Shown here: positions 1-6,914 of the stretch, piece after piece
How positions within the stretch are numbered: position 1 is the first letter of the stretch
Layout of the letters: every line of letters begins with the position of its first letter
Source of the DNA: Oceanobacillus_B kapialis
Lineage (GTDB): Bacteria; Bacillota; Bacilli; Bacillales; Amphibacillaceae
NCBI RefSeq assembly: GCF_042685265.1
Contig: NZ_JBHUMX010000030.1
Length of the DNA stretch: 18,751 nt
Strand: one strand, 5' to 3'
Position numbers and translations under genes: made by a program
Notes under the pieces: generated by a model
What the model saw: only the letters and a program-made list of their open reading frames with translations
Databases searched by the model: none
What the model was told of the DNA's origin: nothing

Positions 1-213
1 AATTAAACCAACATAAGACTGCATGATTTCTGTTTTTAAGAATACAAGATCAAAATTCGGCTCGTCTTTGTATTTTTAAAAAGAGCAATTATGAAATTGA
101 CTCAATGGAAAAATTAATATGGTTTTTTCATCAAACCTCAGCCTTTGAAAGAAGTTTCTTTTTACCAAATACAGAGTACACAAGAACGACATAACGTGTA
201 GATGGAGTGGAAC
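1..213. other. No supported feature
   Basis: I find no open frame with a credible ribosome binding site, no strong hairpin and no promoter pair in these AT-rich bases. The stretch lies upstream of a decayed lipoprotein gene and may hold its former promoter region, but nothing specific can be shown. Confidence 0.5.
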
Positions 214-472
214 ATGGGAGGGTTAAAGTCAATAGTAATCATGATTGCATTGTTGATTAGTGGTTGTGTAAAAGAAAAGGATGCAAGCAGTGAAAGTAAA
301 GAGTAACCTACTCAACGTCAGAGATGAATATGGAGGAAGATAAAGAAGGCAGTGAAGCGGTCACAAGTGAATTTGGTGATTTAGAAATACAGCTGAGTGG
401 GGAAGTAATCGTGGATGAGGATCAGCTCAGAGTTAGAAGGGAAAAGCAATCTACTGGTTATATGAGGTGAAG
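214..472 (+). pseudogene. Decayed paralogue of the OmpA-like lipoprotein
   Basis: An ATG at 214 opens a 30-codon frame with a hydrophobic stretch and the lipobox LISGC, followed by KEKDASSESKE and a TAA at 304-306. The same order (lipobox, acidic SESKE linker) begins the intact lipoprotein gene at 1732. Homology resumes beyond the stop: EFGDLEIQLSGEVIVDED at about 370-423 matches GDLEVQLSGEAIVEED of the intact copy. A change of frame then gives LEGKSNLLV, matching IEGESNLLP, before a TGA at about 470. So this is the 5' end of a duplicate gene with at least one nonsense change and one frameshift; everything downstream, including the OmpA-like domain, is gone. Upstream bases (AACATGG, GAGGGTT) also match those before the intact gene, so the duplicated segment included the leader. 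The 30-aa lipopeptide could still be translated, but no function is implied. Confidence 0.8.
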
Positions 473-539
473 ACGGAAAAGTAATGATATGATCTAGAAG
501 AATAGGATGATAAATTAGCTTTAACAAGGAGGGATTTTT

Positions 540-998
540 ATGGACAGGCATCATCAAGTTTTATTAAATCAAGTCCGTACATTCAGACAAGATGTATTGG
601 ATGTAGTTAAAGATGTTACCGAGAAAGAGGCGGAATTTATACCCAAAAACTTTAGAAATAATATTCGTTGGAATTTAGGACACATTTATTTAGATCAATT
701 CATGTGGATCGAAACCTTAACCAATAAATCATCCGAAACAGTAAAACGATTTAATAACTGGTTTGGGTTTGGGACAACTCCACAAGATTTTACTTCTGAA
801 ACACCTAAATTAGATGAATTAGTTAGTTTACTGAAAGGTCAACCTGATGTAATTGAGGATTTATATGTTAATAGATTAAATAGAGAATACCCTTCTATCG
901 ACATGGGGATATATACCATTGAACAAGTCTTGGTACGTACAATTTTTCATGAAGGTATGCACTTACAGGCTATCATGGATATAAAGAAATTCTTGTGA
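540..998 (+). CDS. DinB-family putative metal-binding protein
   Basis: This 152-aa protein has the size and pattern of DinB/YfiT-type four-helix-bundle proteins. The three histidines expected of the metal site are visible: H48 in NLGH, and H137 and H141 in FHEGMH near the C-terminus. Members of this superfamily are often damage- or stress-induced, or act as small thiol-dependent transferases; the substrate here cannot be told. The start is well supported: AAGGAGGG at 526-533 lies 6 nt before the ATG. It sits alone between a decayed lipoprotein gene and a fabF fragment that starts about 20 nt after its stop, so its neighbours say nothing about its job and may reflect recombination. No signal peptide or membrane segment is present. 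The family call is firm, the function unknown. Confidence 0.8.
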   Translation: MDRHHQVLLNQVRTFRQDVLDVVKDVTEKEAEFIPKNFRNNIRWNLGHIYLDQFMWIETLTNKSSETVKRFNNWFGFGTTPQDFTSETPKLDELVSLLKGQPDVIEDLYVNRLNREYPSIDMGIYTIEQVLVRTIFHEGMHLQAIMDIKKFL

Positions 999-1020
999 TC
1001 ATTAATGCATTCAACTAGGA

Positions 1021-1592
1021 GTGGTTTTTGGTCGGACCAGAGATGGTTTTGTCATGTCAGAGGGAGCCGGTGTCTTATTACTGGAAGAATATGATCATGC
1101 AAAAGAAAGAGGCGCTACAATTTTAGGTGAAATAATTGGATATAGTTCAACAACAGATGCCTATCACATTACGTCACCAGATTATAACGGTGCAGCAAAT
1201 GCGATGAGGTTGGCTTTAGAGATGGGAAAAATCCAGCTGACAGATGTAGATTACATTAATGCACACGGGACAAGTACTCCTGAAGGCGATAAAACAGAGA
1301 CTAAAGCAATCAAGGATGTTTTTGGAGATCACGCGTACAATCTTAAAGTTAGCTCTACCAAATCAATGATGGACATCTTTTTGGTGCTGCTGGCGGGGTT
1401 GAGGCCATACTTACTTTAAAGAGTATGGAAGAGAATGTGATCTCTCCAAATTATGAACACCCCGATGAAGCGTGCGATCTAGATTATGTCCCAAACAATG
1501 CTGTGAAGCAAAATGTTAAGTATGCCATCTCTAATAGTTTTGGATTCGGAGGGCATAATGCCGTACTGGCATTTAAAAAGTTTTGTGAATAA
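1021..1592 (+). pseudogene. fabF: fabF fragment: C-terminal half of beta-ketoacyl-ACP synthase II, frameshifted
   Basis: The translation matches the C-terminal half of FabF (3-oxoacyl-ACP synthase II, fatty-acid elongation; full length about 410 aa). It starts near RDGFVMSEGAGVLLLEEYDHAKERG and includes the first catalytic histidine motif NAHGTSTPEGDKTE. After SSTKSMM (near 1370) the frame breaks. Adding one base restores GHLFGAAGGVEAILTLKSMEENV and the rest of the protein to a TAA at 1590-1592, so a single G has been lost. The N-terminal half with the active-site cysteine is absent, and an in-frame stop lies at 1003-1005. The fragment has no credible ribosome binding site and begins about 20 nt after the DinB gene, which suggests a recombination junction. 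It should be non-functional; the genuine fabF is presumably elsewhere. Confidence 0.9.
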
Positions 1593-1731
1593 CGAAATTA
1601 AAATAAGAAGAACACATGACTAAAGCACTATTTTCAACCTCAACACTACCCATCCTCACCCCCTCTAGGTATACTAAACTCAGAGAAAAGGCGCAGGAAA
1701 CTTGTCCTGACAGGAACATGGAGGGTTTGAG

Positions 1732-3090
1732 TTGAGGAAAATATTACTGGCAATCATGATTGTATTACTGATTAGTGGCTGTACAAACGAAGAGGACGCA
1801 GCAAGTGAGAGCAAAGAGGAAAAGGACAACACGACGGAAGAAGCGAAGGCTACAAATAAAGAAGCTGAAAAAGGGGTAGAAGCAGCGAACACGGCGACTG
1901 AACTTGGCGATTTAGAAGTGCAGCTGTCGGGTGAAGCCATCGTAGAAGAAGATAAGATTACAATAGAAGGGGAGAGCAACCTGTTGCCGGGTTCACGAAT
2001 TTACTCAGGTGGTTTGACGGATGGCGGTTTTGCCTCCTCTAATTTTATTGATACCGCAGAAGTTCAGGAAGATGGATCATTTTCTTTTGAATTTTCTGGT
2101 ATAAGCCAGAGTACTACAGTAGATTTGGAGTTATACAATAATAGTGATGAATCAAAAGCGCATTATGGCGAAAACCTGGAGAAGGTGACAGGACCACAGG
2201 TGTATGTCACCGAAACGCATGGCGAGTTTCAGGTAAAGGCGGAATTCTATATTGATGTCGATAAGCCAATGCCATACACCATCCCCATTGAAATCCCCGA
2301 GTGGCAGGAAAAGCCTGCTGATTATGGCGAGCCGGAAGTCCGGATGGAAGTAGAGATGGACAGTGACCACGAATACTTATATTTTCACGGGAAAACAAAT
2401 CTGCTGGAAGGTACATGGATTGGCGGGAATCTCCGAAAGGCTTCCGGGATAATTGATGCATTCTCGTATGGATTTACCCGAATAAATCCGGATGGCACGT
2501 TCGTATTACAGGTGCCCTATTATAAGCTACAAGAAGGAATGTACATGCCGATACGGTTTGAGCCCCAGAACAATACGTGGGAAGATACGCTGACTGCCTA
2601 TGGCGAGCAAGGGGAGAAGCTGAAGGGGGACCTGGTTAAAGAGGATGGTGAAAATCGCTATCTAGAATTGATCGTACCAGTTGATGCACCGAATTTTAAT
2701 CCTCCTGAAGATGTCGGATTAACCATGGATGATGAGGAAGTAAAAATACAAATGCCGGATGACTTACTATTTGATTTTGACGAAAGTTCCTTAAAGGAAG
2801 AAGCGAAAGCAACTCTGGATGATGTGATTAAAGATTTACAGAAGCTGGAGGATAACACAAAAATCCAAATTAATGGCCATACCGATAATGTTGGGGAAGC
2901 GGATTATAACTTAAAGCTATCCAAGGAACGTGCCGATGCCGTTTGGGCTTACTTAAAGGAAAATGGAGAGGTGTCTGGGCTGGATGTAGAAATAGAAGGC
3001 TATGGTGACACCAAGCCGATCGCTTCCAATAAGGATGAAGAAGGGCAAGAGCGCAATCGTCGGGTGGAGATTGTGATAAATCCGAAGTAA
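1732..3090 (+). CDS. OmpA-like peptidoglycan-binding lipoprotein
   Basis: A 452-aa exported lipoprotein. Residues 1-16 form a type II signal peptide with lipobox LISG-C17, followed by an acidic, Glu/Lys-rich linker to about residue 50. The middle holds two similar beta-rich segments: GESNLLPGSRIYSGGL (about 83-98) and HGKTNLLEGTWIGGNL (about 218-233). These look like an internal domain duplication. The C-terminus (about 335-452) is an OmpA-like domain with LLFDFDESSL, GHTDNVGEADYNLKLS followed by KERADAV, and NRRVEIVI. These contain the Asp and Arg positions used by this family to bind diaminopimelate in peptidoglycan. The protein is thus expected on the outer face of the membrane, tethered to the wall. 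The start is TTG at 1732, chosen because GGAGGG (1720-1725) is 6 nt upstream and the lipobox distance fits. It appears monocistronic and ends in a strong terminator. A decayed duplicate lies at 214-472. Confidence 0.88.
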   Translation: MRKILLAIMIVLLISGCTNEEDAASESKEEKDNTTEEAKATNKEAEKGVEAANTATELGDLEVQLSGEAIVEEDKITIEGESNLLPGSRIYSGGLTDGGFASSNFIDTAEVQEDGSFSFEFSGISQSTTVDLELYNNSDESKAHYGENLEKVTGPQVYVTETHGEFQVKAEFYIDVDKPMPYTIPIEIPEWQEKPADYGEPEVRMEVEMDSDHEYLYFHGKTNLLEGTWIGGNLRKASGIIDAFSYGFTRINPDGTFVLQVPYYKLQEGMYMPIRFEPQNNTWEDTLTAYGEQGEKLKGDLVKEDGENRYLELIVPVDAPNFNPPEDVGLTMDDEEVKIQMPDDLLFDFDESSLKEEAKATLDDVIKDLQKLEDNTKIQINGHTDNVGEADYNLKLSKERADAVWAYLKENGEVSGLDVEIEGYGDTKPIASNKDEEGQERNRRVEIVINPK

Positions 3091-3096
3091 AATTAC

Positions 3097-3136
3097 AGGC
3101 AAGAAAAAGGAGCAAATCTGCTCCTTTTTCTTGCCT
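3097..3136 (+). terminator. Intrinsic terminator of the lipoprotein gene
   Basis: Arms AGGCAAGAAAAAGGAGCA (3097-3114) and its exact complement (3119-3136) form an 18-bp perfect stem with a 4-nt loop, 6 nt after the stop codon, followed by ATTTCTTTTTC. It probably also serves the convergent small gene, whose stop codon (3135-3137) overlaps the right arm. Confidence 0.93.
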
Positions 3137-3263
3137 ATTTCTTTTTCAAATGTCTAAGATACCCCATTGAAGAGGCAAATGCTGCAGTTCTGGCAGGGAC
3201 TCCATTTTTCATTAAGTTCTCTGCGGTTTCTTCAATCTTTTCTCCTGCACCCTTGATTTTCAT
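3135..3263 (-). CDS. 42-aa small protein of unknown function
   Basis: The minus strand encodes a 42-residue protein beginning MKIKGAGEKIEETAENLMKN and ending GYLRHLKKK. It was found by reading the gap between the lipoprotein gene and the membrane protein gene. Support for a real gene is strong for its size: AGAAAGGAGG (minus-strand reading of 3271-3280) lies 7 nt before the ATG, and the stop sits in the shared terminator hairpin, so the unit is compact. The sequence looks helical and amphipathic, with a basic tail and no signal peptide, transmembrane segment or cysteines. I do not recognise the family. Nothing nearby suggests a role; it could be expressed with the membrane gene at 3394-3861 only by readthrough of the hairpin at 3343-3378. 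It could be a stress- or sporulation-related small protein, but this is speculation. Confidence 0.6.
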   Translation of the reverse strand: MKIKGAGEKIEETAENLMKNGVPARTAAFASSMGYLRHLKKK

Positions 3264-3342
3264 AGTGGACCCTCCTTTCTTGATTAGTATTTGTGGCGTG
3301 GGGGAAAATATTTAGGGATAGAGGGTTTCTGAGGAAATTACA

Positions 3343-3378
3343 AGAAGAGGCGGAGAGGCTTTCATATCCGCTTCTTCT
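3343..3378 (-). terminator. Hairpin after the membrane protein gene
   Basis: Arms AGAAGAGGCGGA (3343-3354) and TCCGCTTCTTCT (3367-3378) pair with one mismatch around a 12-nt loop. It lies 16 nt past the stop of the minus-strand gene at 3394. The T-tracts are weak on both sides (GTAATTTCC on the minus strand), so termination may be partial. Confidence 0.5.
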
Positions 3379-3393
3379 AGTTTTACGTTTATG

Positions 3394-3861
3394 CTAGTCT
3401 TTTTTCTTTTGGAAAACGGCCCCCAACACAAAAGCTGCAATTAATTGAGCAGCTGGTATTAAAACAAGATACACGACGAATTCTAAACAAAATACTACGG
3501 AGTAAAGAATGAAATAGAATATCGTTCTGAAAAAGGAATCTCTGTTAACCTTATAACTTTGCCAAACATCGTCGGATATCCCGTGGTCAAACAGATTTAA
3601 ACAGAGCACATACCCTAATAATATACTTATGATGAATAGGAGAATGGTTACTCCGCCAGAGAAATTAAATAACAAAACAATAAGCACTGTAGAGATGATT
3701 AAAATAATGATAATAGGTGTAAGTGAACCGAATAAATCTATAATAAGTTCATCAAACAAACCTATGATCATTCCTGGTAACGCTAAGATAAAACTACCTG
3801 CTAATACAGGGACTAAGACTACAGTTGCTAAAAGCATGATTAAAAACATGAACCCACCCAT
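3394..3861 (-). CDS. Small integral membrane protein, unknown function
   Basis: A 155-aa, very hydrophobic protein with about four membrane spans: roughly residues 4-35 (possibly two close segments), 48-66, 69-88 and 112-145, with a polar stretch DHGISDDVWQSYKVNRDSF between the last two. It ends in a basic tail (FQKKKD). No catalytic motif or recognised domain is visible. AGGAGG (minus-strand reading of 3873-3878) is 11 nt upstream of the chosen ATG, a little far but the only good site. The gene is isolated between a small gene and the regulatory region of the divergent catabolic operon, with which it shares the 476-nt intergenic region; co-regulation is possible but not shown. I cannot assign a function. 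Confidence 0.65.
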   Translation of the reverse strand: MGGFMFLIMLLATVVLVPVLAGSFILALPGMIIGLFDELIIDLFGSLTPIIIILIISTVLIVLLFNFSGGVTILLFIISILLGYVLCLNLFDHGISDDVWQSYKVNRDSFFRTIFYFILYSVVFCLEFVVYLVLIPAAQLIAAFVLGAVFQKKKD

Positions 3862-3880
3862 TGATGACTTTACCTCCTAA

Positions 3881-4171
3881 AATTCGCATACGCTTTGAGT
3901 GATTTTGGATTGTACTTTTAGATCTATCCGCGCTCCTAGCTTCCATCTCTAAAGACTGCATCGCTTTGCATTGCATCTGTCTTTTCCATGTTGCTTACCC
4001 TCTCTTTATTTCTTCATTTTCATACCAGTATATTATCGGCTGATTTGACGGCTTTTTTAATTTTGGTGGGATTCTTTGTGGATTGTGAAGAATAGATAAA
4101 AGAAGAAGGTACACGCACCGAGGAAGCTTTTTTCTGGTTTAATTAAATTCTGGTCCCAAAAACTAATTCAA
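3881..4171. other. Intergenic region without a gene
   Basis: Between the start of the minus-strand membrane protein and the cre box I see no supported coding frame. The part from 4005 to 4080 is T-rich and may hold the promoter of the minus-strand gene, but I cannot point to a convincing pair of hexamers. Confidence 0.4.
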
Positions 4172-4185
4172 TGAAAGCGTTGACA
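4172..4185 (+). promoter_or_regulatory. cre box (CcpA operator) overlapping the -35 element
   Basis: TGAAAGCGTTGACA fits the catabolite-responsive element consensus TGWAANCGNTNWCA at every defined position. Its last six bases are the TTGACA -35 box of the operon promoter, so CcpA bound here should block RNA polymerase. This implies repression of the catabolic operon when preferred sugars are available. Confidence 0.8.
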
Positions 4186-4208
4186 ATATAATCTGACTAG
4201 TTTAAACT
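4180..4208 (+). promoter_or_regulatory. Sigma-A promoter of the regulator-kinase-dehydrogenase operon
   Basis: A perfect -35 TTGACA (4180-4185), a 17-nt spacer and a -10 TAAACT (4203-4208) give a start near 4215, about 120 nt before the regulator gene. The cre box overlaps the -35 and a palindromic operator lies just downstream of the expected start. Confidence 0.72.
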
Positions 4209-4236
4209 ATTAAAAAATGAACAGATTCTCATTATA

Positions 4237-4254
4237 TTGAACAAATGTTCATTT
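4237..4254 (+). promoter_or_regulatory. Palindromic operator, DeoR/SorC type
   Basis: TGAACAAATGTTCA (4238-4251) is a perfect 14-bp palindrome. With its flanks it reads TTGAACAAATGTTCATTT, close to the DeoR operator of Bacillus subtilis as I remember it (ATTGAACAAAATTTCAAT). DeoR belongs to the same SorC family as the regulator encoded 84 nt downstream. A matching half-site, ATGAACA (4218-4224), lies 20 bp upstream. Autoregulation is the likely role, with a phosphorylated sugar as probable inducer. Confidence 0.68.
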
Positions 4255-4294
4255 GGCGAAGGCTCCTTTATTCTCAAAAGAAGATAAAGTGAGG

Positions 4295-4303
4295 TGATAT
4301 AAT
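4295..4303 (+). promoter_or_regulatory. Possible second promoter, extended -10
   Basis: TGATATAAT matches the extended -10 pattern TGNTATAAT exactly. No good -35 lies at the proper distance, which extended -10 promoters tolerate. A start near 4310 would give a short leader for the regulator gene and would lie downstream of the palindromic operator and the cre box. Confidence 0.4.
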
Positions 4304-4337
4304 AGAATGCAAAAGGAGTTTAAAGTGAGGTTACTAC

Positions 4338-5294
4338 ATGTCTAAACAAGAACACTTAAGGTTATTATCGAAGATTGCGTTTATGTATTACATGGACAAT
4401 ATGTCCCAACAGGAAATATCGAGAAGGTTGAACTTTTCACGGAGTAAAGTATCCAGGCTGTTGGTCGAAGCAAGGGAGAGGGAGATTGTTCAAATTCATA
4501 TTGATGCTCCAGTGACACGTTGCTTTGATTTAGAAAAGCAGTTAGAAGATAAGTTTGGGATCGAGGAAGCTATCATAGTGCCCGTATATTCCGAGAAGGA
4601 AGAAAATATCTTAAAATCTATCGGAAAAGCTGGGGCAGACTATCTGACGGATCTGGTGAAAGATGGCATGACGATTGGTTTCTCATTGGGCAGAACGCTT
4701 AAATTTGTCACAGATTTTCTCAGTGATAATCAGCAAATTGACTGTGATATTGTGCCAATCATTGGTGGCAATTGGCCTGGTATACAAGCAGATATTGACG
4801 CGAATACCATTTGCCAAAAAGCTGCTGAGAAGTTAGGCGGAAATTATTTTCCACTATATGCCCCGGCGATTGTAGCGGATCAGCAGTTAAAAGAATCCAT
4901 TTTAAGAGATTCAACAATCCAAAATGTACTCAACAAAGCGCTTCAACCAGATATCACAATAGCGAGTGTAGGAGTAGAATCTTCCTTTTTTGCTCATGCA
5001 AATTTACTCACAGAGGAAGAAAAGGATCAATTAAAAAAAGAAGGCGTTGTTGGAGAAGTTGCCTGTTGGTTCTTTAATTCGGAAGGGGAAATTCCTAACC
5101 TATCTATTCATAATCGAGTTGTTGGGCCAAGTATTACGGAAATCAACAAACAATCCAAAGTTATTCTCGTATCAGGAACAGATTACAAAAAAGAGGCCAT
5201 TGCCTCTGCGCTTTCTGGAAATTGGGTGGATACATTAATTACAGACGAAAGTGTTGCCGAGTTTTTGTTAAATGTAAGAGAAGCAGTTAAATAA
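4338..5294 (+). CDS. SorC/DeoR-family sugar-phosphate-responsive regulator
   Basis: A 318-aa protein with the SorC-family layout. The N-terminal helix-turn-helix at about 22-45 contains MSQQEISRRLNFSRSKVSRL. From about residue 55 on comes the sugar-phosphate-binding domain, with LEKQLEDKFGIEEAIIVPV, the nucleotide-fold-like GMTIGFSLGRTLKFV and the C-terminal VILVSGTDYKKEAIASALSGNWVDTLITDESVAEFLL. The family includes DeoR, CggR, SorC and LsrR, which release DNA on binding a phosphorylated sugar. As first gene of the operon, 15 nt before a kinase gene, it most likely senses the product of that kinase or of the related one in the convergent operon. A weak GAGG precedes the ATG at 4338. A family-type palindrome at 4238-4251 suggests it controls its own operon; I see no copy of that palindrome at the other operon's promoter. 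Confidence 0.9.
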   Translation: MSKQEHLRLLSKIAFMYYMDNMSQQEISRRLNFSRSKVSRLLVEAREREIVQIHIDAPVTRCFDLEKQLEDKFGIEEAIIVPVYSEKEENILKSIGKAGADYLTDLVKDGMTIGFSLGRTLKFVTDFLSDNQQIDCDIVPIIGGNWPGIQADIDANTICQKAAEKLGGNYFPLYAPAIVADQQLKESILRDSTIQNVLNKALQPDITIASVGVESSFFAHANLLTEEEKDQLKKEGVVGEVACWFFNSEGEIPNLSIHNRVVGPSITEINKQSKVILVSGTDYKKEAIASALSGNWVDTLITDESVAEFLLNVREAVK

Positions 5295-5309
5295 CTTAGG
5301 GGGGTTAAC

Positions 5310-6875
5310 ATGAAAAGGGATCTTGTATTAGGAATTGATGGCGGAACACAGAGTGTCAGGGTAGGAATCTATGATTTAAAGGGACATGAAGTAGGAGTTG
5401 GAGTTACGGATTATCAAACACATCATCCACATCCAGGCTGGGCTGAGCAGGAGGCCACTGATTGGTGGAATGCACTTGCTGAAAGTGTGCAAAAGGCAAT
5501 GGATCACGCCGGAGCGGAAAAAGAAGAAATCATTAGTATCGGGCTGGATACGACATGCTCTAGTGTGGTGTTTTCGAAAAAGGATGGCACACCCTTAAGA
5601 AGATCCTTGCTTTGGATGGATATTCGTTCTGGTGAAGAGGCAGAAATTATGGCTGCAACGGGGCATGACGCTTTAAAATATAATGGGTTTGGCAATGTTT
5701 CAGCTGAATGGATGCCTAGTAAAGTATTATGGATGAAACGAAATGAACCAGAGGTCTACGAGAACACAGAGCTGATTCTAGACTGTGCGGACTGGTTAAC
5801 TCTAAAAATGACAGGGCAAATTACAGGCTCAAAAAGCATCACGACATTGAGATGGTATTATGACCCTGAGCTAGGCGGAGTACCAGTTGATTTTTATAAT
5901 AGCATCGGTCTTGACGATGTCTTTGAAAAACTGCCGGAAAAAATTCTGAATCTTGGCGAGCGGATTGGCGGCCTATCGAAAGAAGCAGCAGACTATTTAG
6001 GATTATTAGAAGGTACACCAGTCGGGCAGGGTGGTGTTGATGCAACAAACGGTGTCATTGGCTTAGGTGTGACAAAGCCGGGGAAATTGGCGCTTATCAC
6101 GGGATCTTCCCATTGTAATTATGCGCTAACAGATGATCCTGTAAATGCGAAAGGAATATTTGGTTCCTTCCAGGATCAGCTTATCCCAGGCTTCAATATT
6201 GTAGAAGGTGGGCAGGTGTCTACGGGATCTGTTATGAAATGGTTTAAAAATGAGTTCTGTAAGGACTTAGAGAAGGAAGCAGAAGAAAAGAATATTGATT
6301 TGTACGATATTTTAAATGAAGAGGCAAAAGAAATTGAGCCTGGTTCAGAGGGACTTGTTATTTTAGAATACTGGCAAGGAAATCGTACACCATATGTAGA
6401 CCCGAACGTTAGAGGAGTCATTTCTGGGTTATCCCTGCATCATACGCGAGCACATGTTTATCGCGCAATAATGGAAGCGATTTCATATGGTGCTGATTTA
6501 AACATCCGCAATTTCCAAGAAAACGGAATTCCAGTTAATGAAATTTTTATGGCTGGTGGGGCAAGTAAGAGTGAGTTGTTCACCCAGATTCATGCAGATG
6601 TGACGAACCTGCCAATTAATATCCCGGAAATTGACCAGGTATCATGTCTCGGATCTGCCATTATGGCAACTGTCACGGTTGGTGTCTATAAGGATGTCCA
6701 TGAAGCTGTTGCCAACATGGTGCGCTACAAGAAGAGAGTGGAACCAAATCCAGAAAATCACGAAATCTATAAGTTATATAGTGAACAATACCGAAAAGCT
6801 TATCCATTATTAAAAGATTGGATGCATGCTTCCAGTAAAATTGATGCGCTTAAAGCCAAGACAGTAGAGGTTTAA
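5310..6875 (+). CDS. FGGY-family carbohydrate kinase, D-ribulokinase/LsrK-like
   Basis: A 521-aa ATP-dependent sugar kinase of the FGGY family. The N-terminal phosphate loop GIDGGTQSVRVGIYD is at 8-22. TTCSSV (81-86) occupies the substrate-site segment; it resembles the TCSLV signature I recall for D-ribulokinases, with one change. The catalytic aspartate is D244 in GGVDATNGVIGLG. The C-terminal ATPase half has AGGASKSELFTQIHADV from about residue 415. The C-terminal part (WFKNEFC, IDLYDILNEEA, LPINIP) also resembles the AI-2 kinase LsrK. It should phosphorylate a pentulose, a tetrulose or a related ketose in the cytoplasm. GGGG (5300-5303) precedes the ATG. It lies between the regulator and a zinc dehydrogenase that may supply the ketose from a polyol. 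Family certain; substrate open. Confidence 0.9.
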   Translation: MKRDLVLGIDGGTQSVRVGIYDLKGHEVGVGVTDYQTHHPHPGWAEQEATDWWNALAESVQKAMDHAGAEKEEIISIGLDTTCSSVVFSKKDGTPLRRSLLWMDIRSGEEAEIMAATGHDALKYNGFGNVSAEWMPSKVLWMKRNEPEVYENTELILDCADWLTLKMTGQITGSKSITTLRWYYDPELGGVPVDFYNSIGLDDVFEKLPEKILNLGERIGGLSKEAADYLGLLEGTPVGQGGVDATNGVIGLGVTKPGKLALITGSSHCNYALTDDPVNAKGIFGSFQDQLIPGFNIVEGGQVSTGSVMKWFKNEFCKDLEKEAEEKNIDLYDILNEEAKEIEPGSEGLVILEYWQGNRTPYVDPNVRGVISGLSLHHTRAHVYRAIMEAISYGADLNIRNFQENGIPVNEIFMAGGASKSELFTQIHADVTNLPINIPEIDQVSCLGSAIMATVTVGVYKDVHEAVANMVRYKKRVEPNPENHEIYKLYSEQYRKAYPLLKDWMHASSKIDALKAKTVEV

Positions 6876-6914
6876 TGAGGGAGAAGAATTAGACATTACG
6901 AAAGGGGTTTAAAG

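Noticed and set aside
2152..2461. Minus-strand frames opposite the lipoprotein gene
   Set aside because: They have no ribosome binding site and no recognisable protein pattern. They are shadows of the coding strand.
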